Made by a program: the position numbers and the translations under genes. The notes below the pieces were generated by a model. That model searched no databases, was not told the DNA's origin, and saw only the letters and a list, made by a program, of their open reading frames with translations. From Pseudorasbora parva (lineage: Eukaryota; Chordata; Actinopteri; Cypriniformes; Gobionidae), in assembly GCF_024679245.1 (NCBI RefSeq), contig NC_090172.1, positions 38,606,413-38,670,412 on the forward strand: DNA of 64,000 nt, written 5' to 3'. Within the stretch, counting starts at the first letter, position 1; every line of letters begins with the position of its first letter. Below are positions 1 to 12,190 of the stretch, piece by piece.

Positions 1-1402
1 GGAGATAAGTGTTTGCTTTAGTTGGGCTCTTGACCCTTGACTGTATAATAATAATTTAATGTTTCTCTGGCTGCTTTGTGTTTGAGAGACACATTTGGGA
101 AGGAACACAAAGTCAAGAGAAAATATCAAGTGATGTTGTTTAATCATTGACGATGATAACATCATAATGTATTGGCAGAATCCCTGATCTCATGCAGAGT
201 TTAATGCTGTGGTTGTCAAAGCAGTTATTAATAGTTTTGAAATATTAATACAAATTTCCATGAGATGGATGATTGTTTAAACTAAGTATCTTCAGTTACT
301 GTAACTCAGTTATAAGTACATTCAACTTAAATCTTCTATTCCATTCCATTATGGGCTTAAGTACATTGAAGGCAGTCCACTTCACTTATTCAACTAATGC
401 TTCATTACTTAAAAAATTTAAGGCAACGAGTTACCTTGGTTTTTTTAAGTAGATTCGACTTATCCGGGTTTACAGTGCATAGCTCCCTTGTCATGGCCGG
501 CCATGGAGACAAAGCTCACTTATCTCCACCATGGTAAGTGAAACATAAACAGTTCTCAGTTTGTGTTTCACCAGGTCTGCTGTGGTTGACACTCCAGACA
601 ACAATTTGGAAATCCAGATGCCAACAAGCATTTTTATTTCTATTTTACAAAGAAAACTGAGATAAACTTTGCTCTATTTCTCATCCTCATCTGCATCATC
701 AGAACTGTCACCAGTTCACACTCAAATCCAATATAAGTCACACTTATAAAAAAGTGTGAACAGACACACAAAGAAATCGGATTGGAGCAATAAATCAGAA
801 TTAAGCACAAAACTTGCAGTATGAATGTAACCTTTTTACACCTGCATAGTATTGCCCACTTATGATTGGATTACTTAAATCAAATAGTAAAACTAGGGCT
901 TTAGATGAACTCATCATGTTTTATCTGAAAACAAGGTGCACTGTCTGAGGGCTACAAGTGTCTCAGCATCTGCCTTGCTTTGGATGTCAGAGATCAGAAA
1001 TAAGTGCCTTATATGAGGCAGCAGAGAGATGAAGAAATGATGATGAGTGCAACGGCATCCCCTTTAGCCTCTCTCTCCAATTGTCTCCTGTGCTCCATGA
1101 TGAAGATGGAAGTGAAGCTAAGAGTGCTGTCAGCCTCCTCTGGTTAATACACACACACACCGAGGGGATAAATCACAGCTGTAGAGTCGGGATGAACCAT
1201 GTGTCAGCATGGGTCAGCCACACATTACACCCTCTTCAAAAACTATTCATCTTCAGTGTGTATTCAGCGGCTAGAAATAATTACTCCTACTGACCCGCGT
1301 AACACCACATGACCAGTGGTCAAACCAGCTCAAGCGGAGGAGTCATCTGGGTGGGAGTGAATTATGGTCCTGTGGAGAGTAAAGGATGTGCCACTCAAAC
1401 AC

Positions 1403-1408
<6 letters not shown>
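1..1408. other. No gene recognised; AT-rich DNA
   Basis: AT-rich non-coding DNA. I see no splice-consistent open frame, RNA gene or clear terminal repeats. The open frame over 1081-1293 is short and low in information, and I do not consider it a gene. Confidence 0.6.

Positions 1409-1458
<50 letters not shown>
1409..1458. repeat. (TG)n microsatellite
   Basis: An uninterrupted TG dinucleotide tract of about 25 units. It abuts the (CA)n-linked repeat copies that follow, in the same arrangement as at 59-62 kb but on the opposite strand. Confidence 0.97.
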
Positions 1459-1459
<1 letters not shown>

Positions 1460-1734
1460 TATGAGGACACAAATGTGTATAATGGCATGGGTATGACACA
1501 TATATTACAAGGAGAGGGTGAAATATGAGGACATTGGCCATGTCCCCACTTTTCAAAATGTTTATAAATCATACAGGATGAGGTTTTTTAGAAAGTAAAA
1601 ATGCAGAATGTGTCCTGTGATGGGTAGGTTTAGGGGTAGGGGCAATGTAGGGGGATAGAAAATACGGTTTGTACAATATAAAAACCTTTATGCCTATGGA
1701 ATATCCCCATATGTCACAAAACAAACGTGTGTGT
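1459..1734 (-). repeat. (CA)n-linked interspersed repeat, copy 1
   Basis: Read on the minus strand this matches the units at 59236, 59585, 61505 and 62004. Shared marks are a block coding TGTACAAACCGTATTTTCTA, a run of C-rich 'cccctacactgcccc' type, 'ccatcacagga', 'tttttactttctaaaa', and GTCCCC/GGGGAC blocks at the edges. It carries no open frame of note. I recall this as an abundant cyprinid repeat but cannot name the family with certainty. Confidence 0.75.
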
Positions 1735-2035
1735 GTTATGAGGACACAAATGTGTATAATGACATGGGTATTACAAGGAGAGAGTCATTTCATGCGGGCA
1801 TTTCCCCATGTCCCCATCTTTCAAAAGGTGTATAGATCATAGAGAATTATTATTTATTTATTTATTTTTTATAAAAAAAAAATTGGTATTTTTGAGAAAG
1901 TAAACTGTGCAGTTTCCTGTGATGGTTAGGTTAAGGATTAGGGGGTAGACGTGTATGGGAATAGAAAATACAGTTTGTATGGTATAAAAACTATTAAGGA
2001 ATGTCCCCACTATTCACAAAAACAAACGCATGAGT
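1735..2035 (-). repeat. (CA)n-linked interspersed repeat, copy 2
   Basis: A head-to-tail second copy of the unit at 1459-1734, starting again with 'tatgaggacacaaatgtgta'. It is more diverged and carries a short TTTA-rich insertion near 1850. The two copies are therefore a small tandem array beside the TG tract. Confidence 0.7.
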
Positions 2036-2290
2036 GTGCACGTGCGTGCTATGAAGACTTTTCACAATGATTTTTACTGTACTGAAATTAAAATTCTTAA
2101 CCTCACTTTAACAGAAAACATTCTTCTTTTTTACATTTTCAGAACGAAATTCATATGCTCTATTATTACAAGTCATTTTGCCCAAGGGGACTTAAAATTG
2201 TCCCCGTCAAATCAAAAAATCCAGATCTTGCTGTCCATATATATGAGGATATTTTCTCGACAATGTAGGGAATACCTGGACCACACCAAT

Positions 2291-2440
2291 GGCTAGTTTC
2301 CACAGAGCTGTACGGAACGGTTCAGTACAGTACATAAACCTGATCCGGCTAGCGTTTCCACTGCCAACAGTACGCTTATGAAGGTTTAGTGGTTAGTGGT
2401 TACGCTTATGATGGTTTAGTGTAGCGATCAGACAGCTGAG
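2291..2440 (+). repeat. End fragment of an inverted-repeat element (GGAACGGTTC family)
   Basis: The stretch with 'ggaacggttcagtaca', 'ctgatccg', 'gccaacagtacgcttatga' matches the left part of the element at 10643-11110. Only one end is visible here. A short internal duplication, 'ttacgcttatgatggtttagt', follows at about 2399-2420. Confidence 0.55.
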
Positions 2441-2649
2441 ATTGATAGCTTCTCTGGGTGAAGTGGTCACTGAGGCACCAACAGAAACTTCAAGAGGAGA
2501 TTGAAGCTTTAACTTTAATTTCTAAATTTCCATAACTGTTTATTTCACACTGACATAATGAATTGCTGTGGTGTTATTTGCAAAATGTAAAGCTATGGTA
2601 TAGTTGATACAATGTAAAAAATAAATAAAATAAAAAAAACTCAAATGCT

Positions 2650-2861
2650 TTTGCTCAAATATTCTCATGGAAAATTCAGGTTTCAATTAAAAATGTTCAA
2701 GTGACAGACCACATCTAAATTTTTCAGTTGGCCGAATTGAATTTCATCAATTGACAGAATTTAAATTGAACTGAAAAATTTAGATCAGTCTCTTGAGAAT
2801 TTTCAATTGGAGACCTGGATTTTTGTACAGTGTACGTTTCCCTGAGAATATTTGAGCAAAC
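2650..2861. repeat. Fold-back (long inverted repeat) element of about 210 bp
   Basis: The two halves are imperfect reverse complements. The left arm begins TTGCTCAAATATTCTCA and the right arm ends TGAGAATATTTGAGCAA. An inner pair around TCTAAATTTTTCAGTT also matches in reverse complement. The whole could fold as one hairpin, which is typical of a MITE. Confidence 0.75.
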
Positions 2862-2869
2862 TTGTGTTT

Positions 2870-3840
2870 AATTTCCGGTTTAAAGCTGTGCTAACTAGTG
2901 TTTTCCTCTCGCAGCAGCGCTGGCAGAGGCTTGTTGTGATAACGAAAAGCCTACGATTATGTTAAATTGGTAGGTCCACTTTAAAACGCATGTAATAGCC
3001 TATTTGGTTTAATACCAATGTTATTATACATATGTTTTACCTAATAAATGTCTGTAAGAACATCAGAGAGGATGTTCATTTTCCGCAGCGGAGCTGGCAA
3101 ACAGGGAGACGCGACGATTCATTGCGATAAAGACCTTTTTCTTTGTTTCGTTAATATGTTTCAAGATAATATGTATTCACTGGTTATTGTTGTATACTGC
3201 TAAAAATTAAGTACTTTAACTCTTTAAAAAATTTTTTTACATATATTTCAACATTTATTTCCACTGGCATAATACTGTGATTTTACTGGTATTGCTCTAA
3301 TTGCATTTTGTTCATTGATTAATTATGGTTAATATGCTACCAAATCTGTATATTTTAATGAAGTTCTGCTATGAAATGTAAGAGATGAAACATGCATGTT
3401 GATGTGAAGCAATAATTTGTGTTATTGAATATATTACAGCAAAATTAAATAGTGTAGTTAGATTTACAGTATTTTACTATAGTATAAAATACAAGAACAC
3501 CAGGGTACAGTGTTTCATAGAAAAGGGGACAACCAGAGAGATTGATTACTGCAAATTTAGTGTTAAATGTACAGTCACATCTTTAGCCCTTGCATAACAA
3601 ACAACCTCAGAGTAATAGTATTTATTTATTTTTTTCAAATTAGTGCCTGAACACAGAGTATATTTTTTTACATTTAAAAATGTTAATAACTGTTGAAACA
3701 TCACAGTCTGTAAAAAGAGTCCATTGAAGAGATGTCAGGACAGTGTCACAAAAAGCAATAGCATGACATGAGTAGTTTCTGCTTCCTCTCTGAGCTGACA
3801 GGCCAGGTGCACGTTTAATTAGCACAGGGGAAACTTACTC
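2870..3840. other. No feature recognised
   Basis: AT-rich sequence with a few short homopolymers. I see no terminal repeats, RNA genes or exon-like frames. Confidence 0.5.
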
Positions 3841-3841
3841 C

Positions 3842-3910
<69 letters not shown>

Positions 3911-3912
3911 AC
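3842..3912. repeat. (CA)n microsatellite
   Basis: CA dinucleotide tract of about 35 units, with one interruption near 3903. Confidence 0.97.
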
Positions 3913-4426
3913 GGCTAATCAGGTGTCACTGCACTGTTTGATCAACACAAGAAAAGTTGTCACAAATCCTGACAGAGAGGGAAAAAACTAAGTTAATGAT
4001 AGCGCACGAGAAACAATGCCAGTTAGACCATTAACTTGCTTTCTCATTTCAACACACTCACTATAGGTGTGTGTATAGGACTAATGGTGCACTGACACAT
4101 AATGTAACAGTCTTCTTCCTGCTCACAAACCACAATTACATATAATTGCAATTAAATTTAGGACGTTTTACCAACACCGAACAAACAAAAATCAGCAAAA
4201 TGCTAATTTACCAATCACTCAAGAATAAACCTCATTGCAGCAGAATGCAAAACATTTGTGCTTATAAAAGCCCAAATGGGAAAAAAATGTAAAGAATAAT
4301 CTTATGCTCATTGATGCTTCATTCTGCTTCATTCATTGGACTTAAATATTAATAACTCTAATATGAACTATTACTATATAATTTAAAATATTGGTGTTTC
4401 TTTTAAAATATTTTTAAAAGAGTAAC

Positions 4427-4610
4427 TTAAAGGGGGGGGGGGGGGGGGGTGAAATGCTGTTTCATGCATACTGAGCTTTTTACACCCATCCTAAACATAC
4501 ACAAAGTTTCAAAAACTAATGTTGGACGTTTGATGGAGTATTTCCATTTTTTTTTTTTTTGTAAAATTACAAAGTGTATTTACACCAAGTGCAAATAGTG
4601 TGCCTTGTTG
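4427..4610 (+). mobile_element. Left end of a TTAA-bounded element (AGGGGG..TGAAATG family)
   Basis: TTAA at 4427-4430 is followed by A, a run of 18 G and TGAAATGCTGTTTCATGCATAC. This is the same end as the element at 32197. The body breaks off after about 180 bp and I find no matching right end nearby, so the copy is truncated. The G run is likely an expansion of a shorter original. Confidence 0.6.
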
Positions 4611-4936
4611 GCAACTCGTACTAGCTCTGCCTAACAATGCCTGGTTAGCCCAAACAATATAAAAAAGACATGTTTTTAAACGTCTCCAGTAGTGTTGTCA
4701 GTAATGTAGAGTGTAAGGCTCATGGAACATGCTTTTGACATGATCGGCCGGGTCGAAACAATCTTTTGCAGAGCTTACTCTTTCCCATTACATATCTGAA
4801 AGACATTTCCTTTCAATAAAAAATAAGAAAATGTTCTAAAAGTGCCTAATGAAATGTTTAATATTAATAAAAGTATTTATTGGGTATGGGTTAGTGGTAG
4901 GGAGGGTGTTTATGGTCCCATTAAGGCTGCATCCAT

Positions 4937-6940
4937 TTAAAGGGGTCAAGAACTGGCTTTTGTTATTTTTTTATACTGTTGTCTGAGGTCAACTAATGAC
5001 GTTTAATAATAATAATAATAATAATTCATTACATTTATATAGCGCTTTTCTAGGCACTCAAAGCGCTTTACATAGAAGGGGGAATCTCCTCAACCACCAC
5101 CAATGTGCAGCATCCACTTGGATGATGCGACGGCAGCCATATTGCGCCAGAACGCTCACCACACACCAGCTGATTGGTGGAGAGGAGACCGAGTGATTAA
5201 GCCAATCAGGATAGGGGGAAGATTAGGAGGCCATGATGGACAGAGGCCAGTGGGCAAATTTGGCCAGGATGCCGGGGTTACACCCCTACTCTTTATCGAA
5301 GAACATCCTGGGATTTTTAACGACCACAGAGAGTCAGGACCTCGGTTTAACGTCTCATCCGAAGGACGGTGCTCTTTGACAGTACAGTGTCCCCATCACT
5401 ATACTGGGGTGTTAGGACCCACACAGACCACAGGGTGAGCGCCCCCTGCTGGCCTCACTAACACCTCTACCAGCAGCTACCTGGTTTTCCCAGTTGGTCT
5501 CCCATCCAGGTACTGACCAGGCTCGGCCCTGCTTAGCTTCAGTGGGAAACCAGTCTTGGGCTACAGGGTGATATGGCTGCTGTTTGTGTGGTTTTTACAT
5601 TCAAAAACATCATAATGATTAAGTAATAGGCTATTTTCAATCCTGGTTTTGAGCCTTTCTCAAGAAACGCTCGGTTTTGATGGGCACACTAAAGACTTGG
5701 AAGTAAACACCAATGACTAGGAATGATTCTCTCACAGGGAATCTCTCACTTTATCAAACAAACACAACGACTTATCTCTCATCCACCCACGATTGATTGG
5801 AATGTTAGTTTTTTTAACTTTGTTACTTGGCCTGCCTGATTGGTGGATATAATTGCGACCCAAACACACACTCACGCCAAGAAAGTAATGTTATTTAGCC
5901 ATTTAAGTAATGTAAGTAATGTTATTTCACCATTTATCATTCTCACCATCGCAGTTATATTCACTGGCCTGCCAACATACTTATGTTTTGGTAGCCCATC
6001 TGGAAAACACACAGCCCCAGGACGTTGGGCTTTGGGAGTCCTGGTCCATACATGTCTGATCCCAAATTGCAATGAACCAACAAATAAAGGATTCTCCAGC
6101 ATGCGACAGCGTGCTAAGAAGTTCTGGGTATTGCTCGAAATCTTTCGATCCGGTGCCAATTTCGACACATTAGTTTCGATACCGGTTCCTAACAATACTT
6201 TTTTCGATAATATATGCAACCGACTAGCAGCACAAGCTAACGTTCTTAAAGTGGTATGCAAAGTTATGGGGATGCATTCGGTTTAAATAGAGAAATAACA
6301 CTTATCTGTCAAGTATTTCCCCAAGCACGATTGTCCCCCATCCCTTCTCCCTCGCTGGCCTGCACTCACACTTGACATACCGGGCCACATGCTTGCTTCA
6401 TTCATGATGCAACTTTTTGTTTTGAAGAAGAACAGAAGAAAAGAGCTTTTACTAATAGACTGCCTAATAGATTTATCATTTATGCCGTGCAGCGATTTTC
6501 ACTTGACTACACTGCACATATCAGATGATTATTACGGAGGCAGCTACTTTGATGAAGGAATATACAGCTTTACTCGCAAACTGAGGTGGTAAAAAAAGGT
6601 GATAACAGGACAGTTATAAACCTAAATACTTGATTTAATCTAAAAGTATATCCAAGTAGTAATAATTTGGTGTTTGCTGTCGTAATGATGACAGTACCAT
6701 TCAGCTGTTTCGTGCTCTGGGGCGGTTAGCGCTCACACAGCATGCGAACCGCGCTCGGGCCCAACCGAACCGCGCTCTGGCCCAACCAAACCGCACTCTG
6801 GGCTCAAACGCGCTTGGGCACAGTTCAGAGCGCCTAGTGAGAGTACACTGCCGCCATTGGTCACCTCTTATCGCATATGTTGCACTTTGCTGACTCGCAT
6901 CCACTTTTATAAAGTGTAGCCACACTTTAGACCCCTTTGG
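4937..6940. mobile_element. Possible older TTAA-type element, split by a SINE
   Basis: The left end reads TTAAAGGGGTCA at 4937. A possible right end reads TAGACCCCTTT near 6928-6938, with its TTAA decayed. The inside has no coding potential that I recognise, and a 5S-type SINE lies within it. The pairing of the two ends rests on nine terminal bases plus a resemblance of the inner sequence to an abundant cyprinid repeat, so it is tentative. A GC-rich patch at 6719-6860 holds three loose copies of a roughly 30-bp motif around 'aaccgcgctc'. Confidence 0.35.
5003..5582 (-). mobile_element. 5S rRNA-derived SINE (SINE3-like)
   Basis: Read on the minus strand, the first ~100 bases match 5S rRNA. 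They include AAGCTAAGCAGGG (box A region) and GATGGGAGACC (box C region) at the right spacing, seen on the plus strand at 5499-5542. The body follows, and the 3' tail ends in (ATT)n at 5005-5024. A 5S-like head with a LINE-like tail defines SINE3 elements, transcribed by RNA polymerase III. It does not encode protein: the open frame over 5103-5438 is a chance reading of the body. It may have inserted into the older element around it. Confidence 0.85.
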
Positions 6941-8108
6941 TATTGTAAAATGAAGGGGTAGAACACATGAGAAAAAACAACTACACTTGTGTTGTGTCTA
7001 TGACTGCGAGTATCTTCAGAAATCCTCCTCGTCATGTGGTGGAGGGCAGAATTTGTAAAATACTATCATTACACTATATTATTATTGCATCCAGTTAATG
7101 TAAAACAACACTGAGGTGCAAATTTTGTATGCAAAATAGTATGCATCTGCAGTTTGTAAATTGTAATTAGATGCTATTTATACTTCATTTTGACAAAGAA
7201 CTGCTACTTTTACATGGCGTAAATAGAATATATCACTATTTTAACTTAGTAAATAGCATTTACAGTTATTTGCACGTGTAAATATCATTGATCGCTGAAA
7301 AAATATATTATTTTCACTTAGTGTAAATAGAAGCTGGTTGCTGTTTGCACTTAATGCAAATAGCCACAGCCTTAAGTAAATAATGTGTAAATAAGTAATG
7401 TTACCAAACTAAATGAGTCGCAGTAGCAAAAAATAAACAAAGAAAAACTAAAATAAGTAAAACAATTTTAACAAAGAGGGACAAATTAAATACTATTACT
7501 ATATCTGCTACTAATAAGTTCAGTTAAGGAAACGCATCAGACAGCAGCCCACTCACTGTCCCAACAGAGACCCACATCGAAACATTCACACAGACTCAAT
7601 TTTCTAGCATTTACCGCTCATTTAGTCTTCCTGAATACATTAGCTAACTGAACCACTGAAACACACACTGGAGTGACAGCAGCGACACTTCCTCCCCATC
7701 GCCATGGCAACTCAGATTATTACGAATGAGCGGGAGGGAAGAAAGGATGATACATAAATTAATTAAAGTTTTAAAAAAACACACACAAGTAGAGAATTAA
7801 AGTTGGTACATCTGTCAGCGACTCCGCTCTGCTCGCTAATACTTGTGTTGGAACATTTATACCCTTGAAGTAAATGATCCGCTGTGTAATTGGCAGCGGA
7901 GGAGAGGAGAGAGGGATGATGGTGGATCCTGGAAGAGCTGATAAGGAAGCTCTCTTTTTTCAGAACCAGGAAAAGAGAAGAAATACATTTAAAAAAACCT
8001 TGCTGTTTAATCCCCATTGTCATCATGGAACAGGGGACGCCATTACAAACAGAGATATCCCAACCGAAGCTGTCTGAGTGTGAGGAACAGAAGACAGTGT
8101 TTGGCACG
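6941..8108. other. No gene; short tandem motifs only
   Basis: AT-rich DNA with recurrent 'gtaaata' and 'gcaaatag' words at about 7200-7390, resembling the subterminal part of a decayed inverted-repeat element (compare 4570-4600). I cannot set its borders. No exon-like frame is seen. Confidence 0.45.
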
Positions 8109-8158
8109 AGTGTGTGTGTGTGTGTGTGTGTATGTAAGAGAGAGAGCGAGAGAGAGAG
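8109..8158. repeat. Compound (TG)n(GA)n microsatellite
   Basis: A short GT tract followed by an imperfect GA tract. Confidence 0.9.
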
Positions 8159-8863
8159 GAACCAGGTTCCTGGATTAGTCCAATCCATATGTGCCATCAG
8201 TCAATGGCGAAGAGGCCTGTCAGAATGTCAGCTGCACAAAAACACACACACCAAGAATGGAGAAAAATGTCAGACAAACTATGTGTGACAATGCGATTAA
8301 GCAAAAATGTGTTTAGGCACGTATATACCGCTCAAACACACACATACACAGTAAGAAAGTATCAGAGAAGGATTATGTTCATAATCACTGTGTGTGTCAT
8401 ACTGATCTCGCTGTTTATAAGCAAAGATTACTGTATACGTCAGCTTTAAGTTTGTGACAATGGCCTGCAGAGTGTGTGTAAGTGCATGTACTTGTTTTGC
8501 TATTCTTTAGGGCCAAATGTTGTGAAACCTCTTCAGACAACTTGCAAGGCTGTAATAAAATGGTACGTTTTACATTTACACCAAAACATAACACCTGGGT
8601 TACATTTTAGAATAAGTATTTTGCGTTTCTTTCACATTTTTATATCTAGTTACACCGACTCTGCAAATTCCTTTACTTATGCAAACTGTGACTGAGAAAA
8701 TCAAGAGCAAAAAAAACACTTTTTTTTTTTTTTTTAAATACACATTATCTGTACATCTGTACAAATAACTAAAGCATTATTTTTCCATAACCATAATATT
8801 AGGAGTGATGTTACAAATTACTGTTAAGAACATTCATCAACATTGTTTTCAAATATATTGGGT

Positions 8864-10028
<1,165 letters not shown>

Positions 10029-10577
10029 TTAAAGGGTTAGTTCACTCAAAAATGAAATTTATGTCATTAATAACTCCCCCTAATGTCGTTCCACAACCGT
10101 AAGACCTCTGCTCATCTTCAGGCACAGTTTAAGATATTTTATATTAAGTCCGAGAGCGCATGCAAATGTATGCACACTTTACTGTCCATGTTCAGAAAGG
10201 GAATAAAAACATCATCAGAGTAGTCCATATGTGACATCAGTTGGCTAATTAGAATCTCTTGAAGCATCGAAAATACATTTTGGGGCAAAAATCACAAAAA
10301 CTCCCGACTTTATTCAGCACTGTCTTCTCTTCCTGGTATGTTTTCAATCCTCAAAGATTTAAACAGTTATGAATCAGCAGCGGATTGATTCATGATTCAG
10401 ATCGCGTGTCAAACTGCTAAAATCACATTATACTGGCAATCCGAATCATGAATCAATCCGCTGCTGATTCATAACCATTAATCATTACGGGTGTGGAACG
10501 ACATTAGGTTAGCCATTTAGGAGTCATAGGAGTCCTTTATGACATAAATTTCATTTTTGGGTGAACTAACCCTTTAA
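10029..10577. mobile_element. TTAA-bounded MITE (AAAGGGTTAGTTCAC ends) with a perfect inner hairpin
   Basis: TTAA lies at both borders. The ends are AAAGGGTTAGTTCAC and its reverse complement GTGAACTAACCCTTT, followed on both sides by a matching 'aatgaaatttatgtcat'. Inside, 10366-10398 and 10443-10475 are perfect 33-bp reverse complements separated by 44 bp. It has no coding capacity. This end sequence is very common in cyprinid genomes; related copies lie at 17764 and 55539, and an end remnant at 57881. Confidence 0.85.
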
Positions 10578-10642
10578 TTGCTGTTCAGTTCACAAAGAGT
10601 TTGATCAATTACAGAAATGGCAACCACATATTTTAATGACTC

Positions 10643-11110
10643 TTTTCCAATGTGCAGTGCGGAACGGTTCAGTACAATTATTGGGGACTGTAAACCCTGA
10701 TCCACCGCCAATGGTACGCTTAAGATAGGTCTGGTTTAGCGATTGACGTCATTCTCACACAGAGAAGAATGCGACAAGCAACAACAGTGGACGACATACA
10801 GCAGATATTGTTCTTGCTTCTCAGCATGTGGCTGTTGTCACAAGACACTTTGTTTGAGCAAAGGCTGCAGGCTGCAAGAAAAAAAAAAAAAAAAAAAATG
10901 CAAGTGATGGTTCCCTGTCAACCAACCATTGTTCTGCAGTTCTAGCTCCACCCTTTAGTACCAGACCACTGTGCTAGGTACCCTAACAGAAGGGTGACAG
11001 AAGGGTGACAAAAAAGTGGTAATTAGGTAAAATCTTGAAACTAGGCTACCATTCACAATATTTGACAATGGAAACAGCAAAAATTGCATACAGAACTGTA
11101 CCGCTCTGTG
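10643..11110. mobile_element. Inverted-repeat element, GGAACGGTTC family
   Basis: The left end 'cagtgcggaacggttcagta' and the reverse complement of the right end 'cagagcggtacagttctgta' agree at most positions. The inside is non-coding and contains a poly(A) run at 10878-10898. Part of the left half also occurs at 2291-2440. It is likely a decayed non-autonomous DNA transposon; the superfamily is unknown. Confidence 0.6.
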
Positions 11111-11739
11111 AACCCATAACTTACTACTCAAATATTCATAAAGTGACATGTAGTAAGTGATAAAATCTTTACTCCCACTATAGGACAAGCGAACGATTCG
11201 AAAAATTGAATGTATTTAATTGAAAAACAGCTCCAAACCGGTTAAACAATTGAGTGTTTGCAAAGACCTGTCCCCTAGTTACTGTTGCTATGTCTGACAA
11301 GCCATGGGGCTCTCATACCACACACGTTCTCACATAGAGAAAATACATCGGCGAGCAAAGAGGACACTGACAACGCACCGACAGACAGGATAGAGCAAGT
11401 TACTTTCAATATGAAAAAAGTCTCAAATTTTAAATTGTAATTTTTTTACAGAAATTTAAACAATAAATAACGTTTTGTGGCTCGTCAATGTGTTGCAATG
11501 GCTGTAGCGACTCGGTTAACGCTGCCCGTGAACTGATCATCTCTTCCTTCTAATTAATTAAGCATCAAATAACATGAATGAACACTAAAAGAAAACCAAC
11601 CGCAAGTCAACTGCGGAAAGACATCAGTATTTTTCAAGTTCAAGTCCACCGATGTTAAGCTACAAACTCTTCTGACTGCTTTGTCGGACAAAACTGCAGA
11701 TTCGATATGCGATTGGTCAGATCCCCTGTCAATCAAACT

Positions 11740-11905
11740 TACATTTACATTTATGCATTTGGCAGACGCTTTTATCCAAAGCGACTTACATTGCATTCAA
11801 GGTACACATTTTTACATTTTTGTCAATTCTTGCTTTCCCTGGGAATCGAACCCATGACCTTGACGTTACTAGCGCCACGCTCTACTGGTTGAGCTACAGG
11901 AAAGC
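11740..11905 (-). mobile_element. tRNA-derived SINE with L2-type tail
   Basis: On the minus strand the head carries a pol III box A (TAGCTCAACCAGTAGAGCG) and a perfect box B (GGTTCGATTCC, plus-strand 11842-11852). It ends with the widespread fish tail containing 'aagtcgctttggataaaagc'. The tail matches the 3' end of L2-clade LINEs, which presumably supply the reverse transcriptase. It is about 165 bp and encodes no protein. Confidence 0.9.
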
Positions 11906-12190
11906 TTACTGCGAAAGCTTGCAGAAAACTTGCAGCGAAGGGTCATCCAGGTTTGACTTTAAATGTGAGAAGTCACAATGTTGCAATGGTTATCACTGTC
12001 AATCATCTCAGTTTTGGGAACTCCTGTATTCCATATGCACACACACACAAATATTTTAACAGCATTTCTGCAGTAACATATTTTGATCATCTGATGCATT
12101 AATTTCAATCACCTAAGTCTCATTTTCAATCTTAAGCCTAAAAATGTCACAGATTTATTTTCCAAATTGGTAAAAGACAAACCCGTCCTG

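Noticed and set aside
5103..5438. 111-residue open frame
   Set aside because: It lies entirely in the body of the 5S-derived SINE, read antisense to its transcription.
5480..5582. 5S rRNA gene
   Set aside because: Only the head resembles 5S, with several deletions; it continues into the SINE body and ATT tail.
5840..6286. Open frames of 148 and 129 residues on opposite strands
   Set aside because: Mirror frames inside a probable decayed element; no recognised domain and no exon signals.
11740..11905. Functional tRNA gene
   Set aside because: Box A and B are present but the acceptor stem and 3' half do not close, and the L2-type tail follows; it is a SINE.
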